Program-made: the position numbers and the translations under genes | Notes under the pieces: model-generated | Seen by the model: the letters and a program-made list of their open reading frames with translations, nothing else | Databases searched by the model: none | Told to the model about the DNA's origin: nothing | Shown here: positions 1-9,563 of the stretch, in pieces | Position numbering within the stretch: position 1 is the stretch's first letter | How the letters are laid out: each line of letters begins with the position of its first letter | Assembly (NCBI GenBank): GCA_003550305.1 | Contig: QKYT01000439.1 | Span: 63,180 to 87,126 of the forward strand | Origin: Glomus cerebriforme | Lineage: Eukaryota > Glomeromycota > Glomeromycetes > Glomerales > Glomeraceae | DNA length: 23,947 nt | Reading direction: 5' to 3'

Positions 1-1425
1 ATGAATGATAATGAGTGAGAGAATTATTGGATTGATAAAATAAAGAAAGATGTATAAGCGTGCAAATTTTTTAATTCATTTTATTTAAATTATATTATAA
101 CTTTCTTTATCTCATACTATATTAANAAATTTAATAGGTATTCNAAATTTATAATACATTGTATGCATCGCAAGAAATTCAAAATAATTACATAGAATGT
201 AATTCATCTGATGAAAACCTAATTTCTTATTTTTTGAAATGATAACATATAGAACCTATAAAGCGAATTAGATTATTATCTAAAAGCTGATTGTGCATAG
301 CCTCTTACTAATGTTTTAAAGTAGTNAAAAGTAAGTTTTATTATTTGAAGAATATTTATTTTATTAATTATTTGTAACAATTTTTTTTATAAATAGTGAC
401 ATGAGAAAGAATACCCACACTTGTCAAATATGGCTAGAGATTACCTTAGAGTTCCAGGTTTTTATCTTTTTATTTTTTAAATTACTTTTAATGATATTTA
501 TTAATGTAAAAAAAATATTCTTATTAAATAGCAACAAGTGCACTTGCTGAAAATTTTTTTTTCAAATGTGGCTGACGTTATTACCTTCTGATAGAACAAG
601 TCTTGCTTCTAAGATAGTACATTTTATTATGTATTTAAAACATTGGTACCACTCAGATTTTTTAGATTAATCATTTTTCATTAATATACAAGTTAAAAAA
701 AAAAAAATTTAAATTCTTGTATGTAATTTTTTTTAGCACAAGCTTTTTTTTTGAAATAATAAATATTTGATATTGCATTATAAGAAGTTTTTAATTTGAA
801 TAAAGAAGAATTAAAAAACTTAGAAAAGAAGCTATTTATTTCTGTATGACAAACTACTCATTAATAATTATGTAATATAATTTAATATAATATATTGACT
901 AAATAATACCCCCCTGTGTTCCTGTGTTCATATGTTAAAATAGTGTTGAAATAGTATTGACAATTCATATTGTTATTTATAATTTGTAACGAATTTGTGT
1001 TAAATTTGTGTTGAATTTATGTTGAAATTACTTATCCATTTTTGTCAAATATTTTTAAAATAATTTATATTTATCATCAAGGTAATGTTTTGTTATTGTG
1101 ACCGTAATTGTCTGATCTACCATAATTATTAAATTTTGCTAATTTTATAAATAATACAATTCCTAATTTATATAATTACTTGACTTTATATTTTTAAGGA
1201 ATACAAAAATAAGAACAAAGAGTTCTTATTATACAGTATTAAGTATTTCAATCATGTATTTACTGTATTGATTTAAATTTTTCTAAAATATCAAATCAGT
1301 ATTTCGATTAATTAAAATTTTTTTATAAAGAAAAGTATTTTATTATCATTTAACTTTCGCATTTCGAACTTTTAATATTTAAAAATTTTTTTACATATTT
1401 TTTTTTAATAATTGTAAAATAAAAA
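1..1425. other. AT-rich stretch without a recognisable gene
   Basis: No reading frame above about 60 codons and no recognisable protein fragment on either strand. The stretch is dominated by A/T runs and short AT repeats. Three single ambiguous bases lie at 126, 144 and 326. I see no RNA gene. Confidence 0.6.
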
Positions 1426-1810
1426 TGACAACAAGAATCATCTGAAAAGATCCCGAAATAGATCTTTTGGTCTCAGAAAGAAGTAGAAGGAATGATGAAT
1501 ATTATACTGTATAAGATTTAGAAATAATAAAGTGAAGTTCTGAAAAGCATTGCCTAAAGAATAAATAGAAGATATACTAGAATTTATACCGCTTGCCAAT
1601 GCAAGCAGAAATGGAAAAATTTAGTTAAAGATTACAGAGTAAATAAATAATAAATAATAATATAGAGATAGATATAACTTAATAATAATATAATTAATAT
1701 TTTTTAGGTTTTTGCGACTGGCGCAATAGTGCGAGAAGTGGTCATATACTAGAAAAAAATATTATCATACCTTCAGAACTAGATTCTGAGAACGGCCAGA
1801 TAATTATTAA
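1426..1810 (+). pseudogene. Faint decayed exon pair, product unknown
   Basis: One plus-strand frame from about 1426 to 1640 reads as plausible protein (for example IEDILEFIPLANASRNGKI) interrupted by TAG, TGA, TGA, TGA, TAA and TAG. It is followed by a possible intron (GTAAAT donor, TTTTTTAG acceptor near 1708) and a short second open stretch. All the stops can be reached from CAA, CAG, CGA or TGG by one transition, the same pattern as in the better-supported pseudogenes further on. I do not recognise the family, and in DNA this AT-rich the resemblance could be chance. Confidence 0.22.
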
Positions 1811-2204
1811 AATGAATGAATTAATTTTTCAGATTTATATTAAGTATATTTACTTTTTTTAGTGATGAGGCACATCCGAAGACACAACCATAATTTGCTA
1901 ACTACTAGGAAATAATGCTCAGTAGTTTGCAATTATATATCATTCGTCCTGTAGTACAGAATGTTAAATAATAATCCATTTTTTTTAAATAAAAAAAACT
2001 TTTAAAATATATACAAATTTATATTTTATAAATTGTTTCTTATTGACATTAATCCTAATTTTGAATTAAAAATGCTTAAATATCAATTTATATTTATTTA
2101 TAAAAAGTAATTGTACAATTTTTATAAATCTGTTTATATAAAATATAATTACATATTTGGTATTGTGCAATGAAATCATTCTTATAAATGGCTAATAGCT
2201 AAGT
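1811..2204. other. AT-rich intergenic stretch, nothing seen
   Basis: Poly-A and poly-T tracts and no open frame of note. It separates the faint relic on the left from the 3' end of the minus-strand pseudogene on the right. Confidence 0.6.
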
Positions 2205-3026
2205 CTATTTTCTTTTTGCATTTGTCTGTACAGAATCAAAATATATTTCAGTAAGATCACCCAAAGTAGTCCTGCTAGAAATATTAGGCATATTTAATCG
2301 ATCATTTCAAAGATTTTGAATCTTAGGTGCACTTGTACTATGTTGTCTGGCAGGTGAAATATAAGTTAACTCAAAATTTAAAGCACTTGGTATCATATTT
2401 TCTGCTATAGTTACTTTAGCCAAAAAGTAAGCTTCATAGCTGATTGAATGAGTATCATAATTATATGATATCAATGCCAATTTATCCTTTTTTGAGTGTG
2501 GAGTAGATTGGAAGAAAAGCTCTAGATGAAGATGATTAATTTTAGCCTCTTCTTGTAATATGTATTGTTTATATTGCCAGATCTGAAATTCCCTTCTATT
2601 AATAGATTTGAGAATTTCATTTCTTCTTACATGTTCATTCAAAATAGTATTTTCAGAAATACATCTTTTCAAGTGGTTATTATGATAGAGACAGATACTA
2701 TAATTACCTCCAGATATGAAAACTAAGAAGTCACATATACTATGATATATAAATCAGTTGGTTGAGCGCTGACTTTATCACCTTCATAAAACTTTCTATA
2801 TATTGTAATATATCCATTCTTAGAAAGGATTCCTGGATTCTTTTCAAGTATTTTCCTAAATGGATCATGAATACAAGAACACCACATTTCTGGTATTTTG
2901 TGATCATATCTTTTTGTTAAAGACCATATTGCATCAACTATTCTTCTATATTTTTCAAAGTTTACATCACCATAGCTTACTTATTAGTTGATTTAGCTTA
3001 GAATAGGTTCTATTATCTAAATCCAT
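2205..3026 (-). pseudogene. Broken gene of unknown family
   Basis: Reading leftwards from an ATG at 3026, the protein starts MDLDNRTYSKLNQL. It shifts frame near 2970, runs through about 90 residues rich in aromatic and basic positions (with PEMWCSCIHDPFRKIL), then shifts again near 2710 into a 121-codon open stretch. A TGA at 2307-2309 interrupts that frame, but sensible protein (NDRLNMPNISSRTTLGDL) continues in the same frame to a TAG at 2205. So there are two frameshifts and one nonsense codon, the latter consistent with CGA changed to TGA. I see no signal peptide, membrane segment or known domain and do not recognise the family. Treating it as one dead gene rather than a 121-residue protein is inference, based on continuity of plausible protein across the breaks. 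Confidence 0.55.
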
Positions 3027-3963
3027 ATTAGCATTTTAGTAGATTATAACAGATTATAATGATTTTAAAGTATTTTATCGATTTTAGCTGATTTAGTAAT
3101 ATTATACTATAATAAAACTATATTCATTTTTATTCGATTGTTCGGACCTCTTTCAATTAAAGATCTTCAGGTGAAAAGCTTGAATTTCATCACCCTGAAG
3201 TTTCATGAACGAGAGGATATATCACATATGATCTTCCTAGTTCTCTGCCAGTTCCTTGATAGTTCTAGAAGAGTTTCAGGAGCTGGCGAGTTTCTATAAA
3301 TCACGAGATGATCGGCCAATCAGATTTCAGATTTTTCTTTAGCCGGATAGCCTTTGATTCAGGAAAATTATTACAACTATTTTTTCTGATAGTACACTGT
3401 GTCCTGGCTTGACTTAATTGCGCAGAAGCAAGATCAATATCTGGTTAAATTAGTCTCCCAAAACCCCCTCCCTTGATTTGTGATAGATAACATATCCAGT
3501 TAGCTTGCCCTGATATCTTTTCTTTTTTCGAATGAATATGAGAAAAAAAGGGGGTTAAATTTATCCCGAAACAACTGAAGGCGCTGTGCATATGAATATC
3601 TGATGGCAGAGTCTGGACACGGTGTTCGGGCTCACAGAAAAAAGGATTAATCACATGACACAGTACATTATCCGGAAAACCAATTAATAAACTAACAACT
3701 ATATCAATGTATTGCATAACTGTTGTATGTCTTTACATGATAAAAGCATGGGATTAATTATTCATAATACAATAAAATGCAAGAGTATATATTCAGTCTG
3801 CATTTGCCATAAGATTTCTTTCGATTCTTTTATTTGAAAATAGTTAAAAATAACAACCATGAATATTAAATCTTATATAAAGAAATCATCTCAATTAGCT
3901 AATGTCTACATTAAATCTAAACCATTGCGAAGCAAGATAATTGAAAACTAACAATTGACCAAC
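3027..3963. other. GC-richer non-coding stretch with two hairpins
   Basis: Composition is visibly less AT-rich than the flanks from about 3120 to 3720. Two inverted repeats stand out: CTTCAGG/CCTGAAG at 3165-3200, and GCCAGTTCCT/AGGAGCTGGC at 3247-3287 (nine of ten paired plus one G-T). A 90-codon minus-strand frame at 3445-3717 is open, but its translation does not look like a known domain and I do not call it a gene. The right-hand part (3740-3963) is AT-rich and is the likely 3' flank of the minus-strand gene that follows. Confidence 0.4.
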
Positions 3964-6125
3964 TCATTCATCAAACATTCCCTCAGGTATCTTTAATACA
4001 TGGTGGACTGTCACTCCTTTTGATCGAAGTACAGATCTATTTATTTCTCCTATTAACTCCTCCTGCTTTGTTATCTCGTCCTACAGAAAAAAAAAGTATT
4101 ATCACGTAAGTACTTTTGGAAAATGTTCATAAACATTCATCCTATACACATACATGAAAGATCGCCATCATTCGAAAAACAGCCTTATACAGATGCCAAC
4201 CATGAAAGTTAAAAGGAATGGAAGCAGTAGCGAGTTCTGCTGAAAGGTATCATCCATCGGGTAGCACGTTTAAAGAATAGAGGGTCATTCGGGTTTCTAA
4301 TGAAGTAGAAATTATAAGTATCAAAAAATATTGTCACAGAAATCATGTATATTACTTACCGATAATCTGTGTACAGAATACTTTTATTTTGGTCCCGAGC
4401 CTAATATCACAATCAAGATGATTACGCAACACTCTAATTAAATTTAGTACATCCATTCTAAGGGTTTTTATTGTGTCGCCTACAGTGTGTATATCAGTTG
4501 CATTAGATGGTCCCCCAGACACTTCCATGTGCCATACATCCAAGCCGTCAGAGTATCGCGTTGCTTTGGAATCTACTTTAACGATTCCTGAGTTGGTGGC
4601 GGATTTCATTAATTTCGCAGAACGCGCATGACTTTCTATCCAATCGAATTCAAGATCTAAAAAAGTTGCTTCATAAAATTTAAATATTGAAGAAATTTGA
4701 TTGACGATAAATTTGCGTTCCCCTATTTTTCGGCTCATATAAGGACTTCTATCAACGAGATTATAACTAAAAAAAGAAGCGGTTGTCAATGTTTTACTTT
4801 GATCAACAATATCAGATACTAACATTACTTACAAGTCAAGAAATACTTTTTCGCAATATAATCGGAAGAGTTCATCTGGAACTTCAACTAAGACAGCAGT
4901 TTTAAATTTTTTTCCGGTGTTCTTAAGGGCGGTGTCTATATATTTTTCTAAATCGGATGTCCATACTTCAGGGTTGGTGTCGCGTACAGAACACAGTTTA
5001 TTGGCAAGCTCCGCGCCGATTTCTAAAGTCAACTCCGAGATTGTTTTATCAAATGCGCATATCACGGATATGTCTTCAGAGTATCTAGAGGAATTTGTGA
5101 GGCAGGACACAATTAGAATACCTCTCATTCGTTAAGTGATAGGAAAATAGGACTTACTGTTGAATTTCCTCTTTATTTAACGGTTGCTTATTAGGTGTTA
5201 TTTCCAACGGAGTTAAATCGCGTGGAGCTTGCGGTGGGGTTCTAGGTACAGGTTGTGGAGATTCCGTCGATTGCGAATGAGCAGTACTATTTACTCTCCT
5301 TATCTTCCCCGATCTCTTCTCTTCGTCTGAGCCATCCATTTCAGCATAATTTACGCGTTTCATCGGTCGAGGCGATCTACGGACTGAAGGTTCTCCCTGC
5401 AACATATTCACAATTAAAAAAAAATTCTTTAGCTTATAACTAATCGTGATAAGACCTACTTTTCTTTACCAACGTTTACCGATTCTTCAACCCATTTATC
5501 AATTTCCGCGTCGGTAACTTTAGCGATACCTCTTTGATATTTCGTGACGCGCTCTTGCTTATAAAGAGAAAACAGAGATTGTAATGAGCTCATTTTCTAT
5601 AGTAAGAAAATAAGAATTCAACAAATATGCACTCACAAACTGAACTTCGCGACCGGTCTTCTGTTTGTTGATCGCTTCTTCATTTTTATAGAATCGAATG
5701 CGTTGTTTTTTCCACGTCTCAAAATGAAAAGATAGCATTAGTAAGAAGACTCACACGAATTAGCTCGAAACGATTGGGGAAGAGTGGTTTAGGTCCAAGC
5801 AACCGCAGTCCCCAGACTTCCAAACTTGAGCGACCGCAGTCCCCAAGTTTGCCACCGATCAGGGTCATATGAGCGACCGCAGTCCTCATACGCCAGAAGT
5901 AAGCGACACGCAGTCCCTACTTCTTTTCAGATACTTAAGCCCTCTTCTAAACGAGAGGCTCTATCCTCCAATGCATAATATATAAAATAGTTTACTTACA
6001 ACCCAAGTGTCTTTAATGTCCTTCAGAACACGCGTCGTATCTTCTTTAAAGAAATTTGATTCGAGTACTTCCTCCAAATCTTGGGCTATTACTTGATATA
6101 CTTGCGAAAGTTTGCTATTTGACAT
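3964..6125 (-). CDS. Eight-exon lineage-specific protein, one in-frame TGA
   Basis: Exons on the minus strand: 6125-6000, 5717-5637, 5596-5480, 5396-5158, 5084-4833, 4766-4360, 4296-4154 and 4080-3964. They sum to 1482 nt (494 codons with stop) and every junction keeps frame. Donors are mostly GTAAGT, with GTGAGT, GTATGT and one weaker GTAAAC at exon 3. That junction could instead use GTAAAG with a later acceptor. Residues 8-42 (SQVYQVIAQDLEEVL and following) resemble the helical N-terminus of the TFIIA large subunit. Residues about 90-170 are charged and Pro/Ser-rich with basic patches (SVRRSPRPMKR, GKIRRV), suggesting a disordered, nuclear segment. The C-terminal half matches, from memory, a Rhizophagus family with a DGLDVWHMEVSG motif. 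In exon 7 a TGA at 4250-4252 falls where an Arg or Trp is expected, yet about 80 plausible codons follow. It may be a recent nonsense mutation, a polymorphism or readthrough. Function unknown. Confidence 0.72.
5793..5924 (-). repeat. Four hairpins with a conserved core and covarying arms in intron 1
   Basis: Inside intron 1 (5718-5999) the motif AGCGACCGCAGTCC (plus strand) occurs four times with small variations. Each copy is flanked by its own inverted repeat: 5895-5924 (AGAAGTA/TACTTCT), 5868-5890 (TATGAG/CTCATA), 5821-5851 (CAAACTTG/CAAGTTTG) and 5793-5817 (on the minus strand GTCTGGG/CTTGGAC, using G-U pairs). Arms differ completely between copies yet pair within each copy. In the transcript sense the core is GAC-UGCG-GUC, itself a small stem with a tetraloop; the first copy has a one-base longer loop and the fourth has GUU. 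The 5793 copy pairs fully only as minus-strand RNA. Spacers are 4, 16 and 3 nt. No other copy of the core was seen in the window. Role unknown. Confidence 0.8.
5938..5960. repeat. Additional small hairpin in intron 1
   Basis: AGCC(c)TCT pairs with AGAGGCT across an 8-base loop, with one bulged C. It lies just beside the four-hairpin array but lacks the conserved core, so it may be unrelated. Confidence 0.4.
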
Positions 6126-6128
6126 TTT

Positions 6129-6160
6129 CTGCTGATAGTAGTCGAATATATTATCAGCAG
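6129..6160 (-). promoter_or_regulatory. Perfect stem-loop 3 nt upstream of the start codon
   Basis: CTGCTGATA and TATCAGCAG form a perfect 9-bp stem with a 14-nt AT-rich loop. The stem ends three bases (AAA) before the ATG of the minus-strand gene at 6125. If transcribed, it lies in the 5' leader and could hinder scanning or bind a protein. The structure is seen directly; any regulatory role is inference. Confidence 0.5.
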
Positions 6161-6176
6161 TTATAATAGAAGAAAG

Positions 6177-6213
6177 AGAAAGATATTCGTGTAGAGAAGA
6201 AAGATATTCATGT
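6177..6213. repeat. Direct repeat upstream of the 6125 gene
   Basis: AGAAAGATATTC-R-TGT occurs at 6177-6192 and 6198-6213, a 21-bp period with one difference. It lies about 50-90 bp upstream of the start codon and could be a duplicated binding site or simple slippage. Confidence 0.4.
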
Positions 6214-6289
6214 CAGTATTTCTAAGCCACAGCTTTATTCATTTCATCACGTGCGCGTATAATTTGTAACACCGATCACTTTTGCATTC

Positions 6290-6582
6290 GCACGTCTGAA
6301 ATCTGTGCCAGGTTACGCCGATTATATGGCTTAAAGTATGTGGCGCATTTTTTCAAAAAAATGTGTCTAAGTCAAATTTTACTGCAAAAACCTAACTTGG
6401 CGCTTTAAGTAAACTTGCAGAGCAAGCAAAAATAATAAGTATATTAAGCTTTATTTTTTTTTAAAAAAAATTCGTAAAAAAATTATTGTGGCGCATGTGC
6501 CGATCACTTTGCCGATCATTTCCAAAAAAGTATTTTACAGTATAACATAATCGGCGTAACCTGGCACAGATTTCAGAAATGC
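6290..6582. mobile_element. 293-bp MITE, MULE-like, with 9-bp target duplication
   Basis: Terminal inverted repeats of about 36 bp (two mismatches) start GCAcgTCTGAAATC and include TGTGCCAGGTTACGCCG. The element is flanked by a perfect 9-bp direct repeat TTTGCATTC at 6281-6289 and 6583-6591. There is no coding capacity. A 9-bp target duplication with long terminal repeats points to a Mutator-like (MULE) source. It sits about 165 bp upstream of the 6125 start codon and may have altered that promoter. A 17-bp segment at 6406-6422 recurs inside the next MITE. Confidence 0.82.
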
Positions 6583-6843
6583 TTTGCATTCAAGATTTAT
6601 TTTTCAGATACATAACTAATTGGAGATAAGCATCAAAGATAGGAATGGGAGCGACTTGTTCGGCTCAATTTCGGTCCATTAAAAAAAATGTGAGCTACAT
6701 GCATCAAATTAAAGACACAGATAGCTCATGTGATGATGATCAATTAAAAAAATTTTAATTGGTCATCAAACAATAGTTTGGTCCATGATCATCATAATTT
6801 TGACATCAAGTTTAATGAAATAATTTTTAGTCTTTTTTTTTAT

Positions 6844-7011
6844 TTATTTTGAAAGAATAAGTACTTCTTTTAATTCTAAAAGATTTTTAGCCCATATTAA
6901 TTTAAAATCTGCCAGATATAAAAATTTCTCAAATTCACGTGATTTAAGCTGACTTATCAAAGAGGAAGGAAGTACGCGGAATCCTAGGCCATTTAGTACG
7001 AGTCCCAGCAT
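6844..7011 (-). other. 55-codon open frame, possible exon relic
   Basis: The frame starts MLGLVLNGLGFRVLPSSL and runs to a TAA at 6844. The composition (Leu-rich with spaced charges) looks protein-like and is unusual for this AT content, but no splice signals, neighbours or family support it. It lies between two MITEs. It could be an isolated fragment of a dead gene or chance. Confidence 0.2.
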
Positions 7012-7094
7012 CAATTTATTTCTTTATTCTCTCAGACTTTTATAAACTTTTACACCTAATTTATTTCTATTACTATTGCTAACTACAAGATTCT

Positions 7095-7528
7095 CACTTA
7101 AACGAAATGTGTGCCAGGTTTGTGGCGCAGCTAGCTGATGTGGCGCAACAAAAAATCATAAAAAGAAAATTTTTTTTATTAACATATAGCTTTTAAAGGT
7201 TACTAAATATACCTAGTTTCGGCTACTCTGCAAGTTTACTTAGAGTGCCAAAAGTAATTTTAAATATCATTATTGGATTATTTGACAAAAATTTTATTTT
7301 TGTCAAATCCATTTTTGGAAATGATTAGCAAAAACGGTAAAATCAATCATTTATATGTAAAGTCAAAAACGGCATTTTAAACCTTCTTCCAAAGCATAAG
7401 TAAACTTGTAGAGTAGCAGAAATTACATCTGTAGTAAAATTTTTAAAGCTTTATGTTAGAGAAAAAATCTGTTATGTATTTTTTTGAAAAATTGCTACAC
7501 CACAAATCTGGCACACAATCAAGGGGTG
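7095..7528. mobile_element. 434-bp MITE, nearly a full-length inverted repeat, 9-bp target duplication
   Basis: Flanked by the perfect 9-bp repeat CAAGATTCT at 7086-7094 and 7529-7537. The ends are CAC...GTG, and subterminal arms carry GTGTGCCAGGTTTGTGGCG on the left with its imperfect complement on the right. The arms pair over much of their length (17-bp segment 7226-7242 against 7397-7413) down to a central stem TTTGACAAAAA/TTTTTGTCAAA. It shares that 17-mer and TGTGGCGCA with the 6290 element, so the two belong to related subfamilies. It is non-coding. Confidence 0.78.
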
Positions 7529-7633
7529 CAAGATTCTTACCCTTACATTCTTTTATTATACTAGATTTCTGAAATAAATTTTCCCGTACATATCTACAGA
7601 ATTTTCATCTATCTATATTGCTCCCACCTACAC

Positions 7634-8181
7634 TGGTCAAAAACTGATCTATCTTACAGATATCTTACAGATATCTTATAAATATTGGGTACCCAAAATG
7701 CGGAAAATCTGCTATATATCGGGTACCCAATATGTATACTATAGAATTAAAAAATACAATTTATTAATTATCTCCTATCCAGTGATCATAAAAAGATAAA
7801 ATATAGCTCATTCGATTCGCCTCACTGAGACGTATCGAATGGTATTAATTTCGCATTTCTAGGTGTGATAGATGCTGAGATATTTGATAAATCGGTATTT
7901 TTTATTTGTTTTTTTTACAATTTATCGAATATTTCAGCATCTATCACACCTAGAAATGCAAAATTAGTACCATTCGATACGTCTCAGTGAAGCGAATCGA
8001 ATGAGCTATATTTTATCTTTTTATGATTACTGGATAGTGAGATAATTAATAAATTGTATTTTTTAATTCTATAGTATATATATTGGATACCCGATGTATA
8101 GCAGATTTTCTGCATTTTGGGTACCCAATATTTATAAGATATTTGTAAGATATCTGTAAAATAGATCAGTTTTTGACCAAT
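7634..8181. mobile_element. 548-bp foldback element
   Basis: Two arms of about 260 bp (7634-7892 and 7920-8181) are inverted copies with scattered differences around a 27-bp loop. The outer ends read TGGTCAAAAACTGATCTA and complement, which resembles Tc1/mariner termini. A TA lies beside the left end, but a clean target duplication is not visible. Each arm holds smaller palindromes: GGGTACCC twice, and ATTCGAT/ATCGAAT. Open frames in the arms are shadows of the repeat. The transcript of either strand would form a long double-stranded hairpin. Confidence 0.8.
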
Positions 8182-8287
8182 AGTTATACAGACTATGTAA
8201 TAGATTATTTCCTGCAAGAGAGTCCCTTTGGAACCAAGTAATTTCAGGAAATTAGCAACTGAAGTAAAAAAATAATATTTCCTATGA

Positions 8288-8550
8288 TCCTATTCACACT
8301 TACCTATATATTTCATTTTTACAATTGTCTTATATACAAGGAATTTAGTACTTATTTTTTCTACTTTATTATCAGTCATGATACTGCGCAAAGTTTCAAG
8401 AATTCGGTGCTTAAATTGTTTGATATACTGCATCAGACTTTGCTGTGTCATTGCATCTATTGTACGTGTGATGATAGTCAGTGATTTTCTTGGCAAAGAT
8501 CAAAATGCTGATATATAACAAGTATATCCATTTTATTTTGGAACATCTAT
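8288..8550 (-). pseudogene. Possible exon relic ending at a GTAAGT donor
   Basis: The minus strand reads MFQNKMDILVIYQHFDL, then a frameshift near 8490, then about 60 sensible residues including MQYIKQFKHRILETLRS, up to KMKYI followed directly by GTAAGT. That fits the end of an exon of a broken gene. No downstream exon is evident and I do not recognise the family. Confidence 0.3.
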
Positions 8551-9374
8551 AGAGAAGGAAAATTTGATTAATATCATGATATTATATTTTAAGAATCTAG
8601 CCGAACAATAAACCAACTTATCTTATTAACTCCTTATTATTACTTTGCAGAATATACGAGTTAATTTGATAAATGATATTGATGATATACTGTAAATAAT
8701 GGTAAGACCTAAACAATTGAATTTTTGTTTGATTTTTGCTTTCTTATGCAAGACGGATAAAAGGATTTACTAACCAGGATATCACCTTTTTATATAATTT
8801 GCAGGATTGATTTGCTTAAAATCATAATAAAAAACTTTAACGCTACCCATATATAAAGATTAATAAGGAGATCTTTTTTGTTATATATAAAGCTTTAAGT
8901 ATATGTAAGAAAGTTTGAGAAAATACATATTTCTGTGATACATGTTGTTATTTTTAATGTTACTGCACATTTATCAAGAAACTTGTTCAAGAAATTTTAG
9001 CATACACAATTCCCTTAATCCCTTAACTGATACCATATAAAAAAAATATAATGTCTAGTAAATTTATTGCACTAATTGTGCCTTTGCTTTATTGATCATT
9101 GAGAAAAAATATATAAAATACAGGTTTTAACCCACTACATGATAACATTATTCCAAACTAATTTATTCAGTTTTACAAGATAATTCACTAATATATCTTC
9201 CAGAATTCTGTAATTTTGAAGTTAATAAAATTTTTTTACAATAGTAAATTTCTCCCTAACTCTTTCGCAAGATCTGACATTATCTATCAGAACTACATTG
9301 CATTATAGATATAACCTATACCATCAAATCATCATATAATCTTTAAAAATAGTTTCCTTGAGAAACAATTAGAA
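8551..9374. other. AT-rich stretch, nothing seen
   Basis: No open frame above 60 codons, no inverted repeat of note and no recognisable protein fragment on either strand. Confidence 0.55.
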
Positions 9375-9563
9375 TTACACAAATTTTTTGACCACGAATT
9401 GTGAGTGGATTTGAGAACATTCACATCGCTTATATATTCCTTTCACCACCTTCTTATACCTTTTGCAATATAGATGTGAGTGATGATTGCATTTCTCACA
9501 AACCTTAAAAACCTTGCTTTCATTCTCTAAATATATGCTATTTTTCAAAATAGTTCTGCCCAT
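9375..9563 (-). pseudogene. Cysteine-rich fragment, possible zinc-binding domain
   Basis: A 62-codon frame contains VCEKCNHHSHLYCKRY followed by KRCECSQIHSQF: two CxxC or CxC pairs with intervening His and Cys, as in small zinc-binding modules. It vaguely recalls the Cys-rich segment that precedes the kinase domain in many Rhizophagus protein kinases, but no kinase domain follows. It is probably a detached fragment, and no flanking splice signals were identified. Confidence 0.3.

Noticed and set aside
2758..2800. tRNA-like string (GGTTGAGCGC)
   Set aside because: No complete cloverleaf or T-loop follows, and the stretch is protein-coding sequence of a pseudogene on the other strand. No tRNA or rRNA is supportable in the window.
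4250..4252. Selenocysteine at the in-frame TGA
   Set aside because: Most fungi lack the selenocysteine machinery, there is no supporting element, and the expected residue is Arg or Trp.
4820..4832. A 14-nt intron joining the two open frames near 4830
   Set aside because: Removing it gives an immediate stop. The 66-nt intron ending at a TTTTTTTAG acceptor restores the frame.
4917..5443. Plus-strand open frames at 4917-5135 and 5255-5443
   Set aside because: They lie opposite exons 4 and 5 of the minus-strand gene and have no protein-like signal.
5793..5924. CRISPR-like repeat array
   Set aside because: The repeats are short, spacers are 3-16 nt, the arms vary with the repeat, and the setting is a spliceosomal intron of a eukaryotic gene.
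7984..8217. 77-codon minus-strand frame
   Set aside because: It lies in one arm of the foldback element and is a by-product of the inverted repeat.
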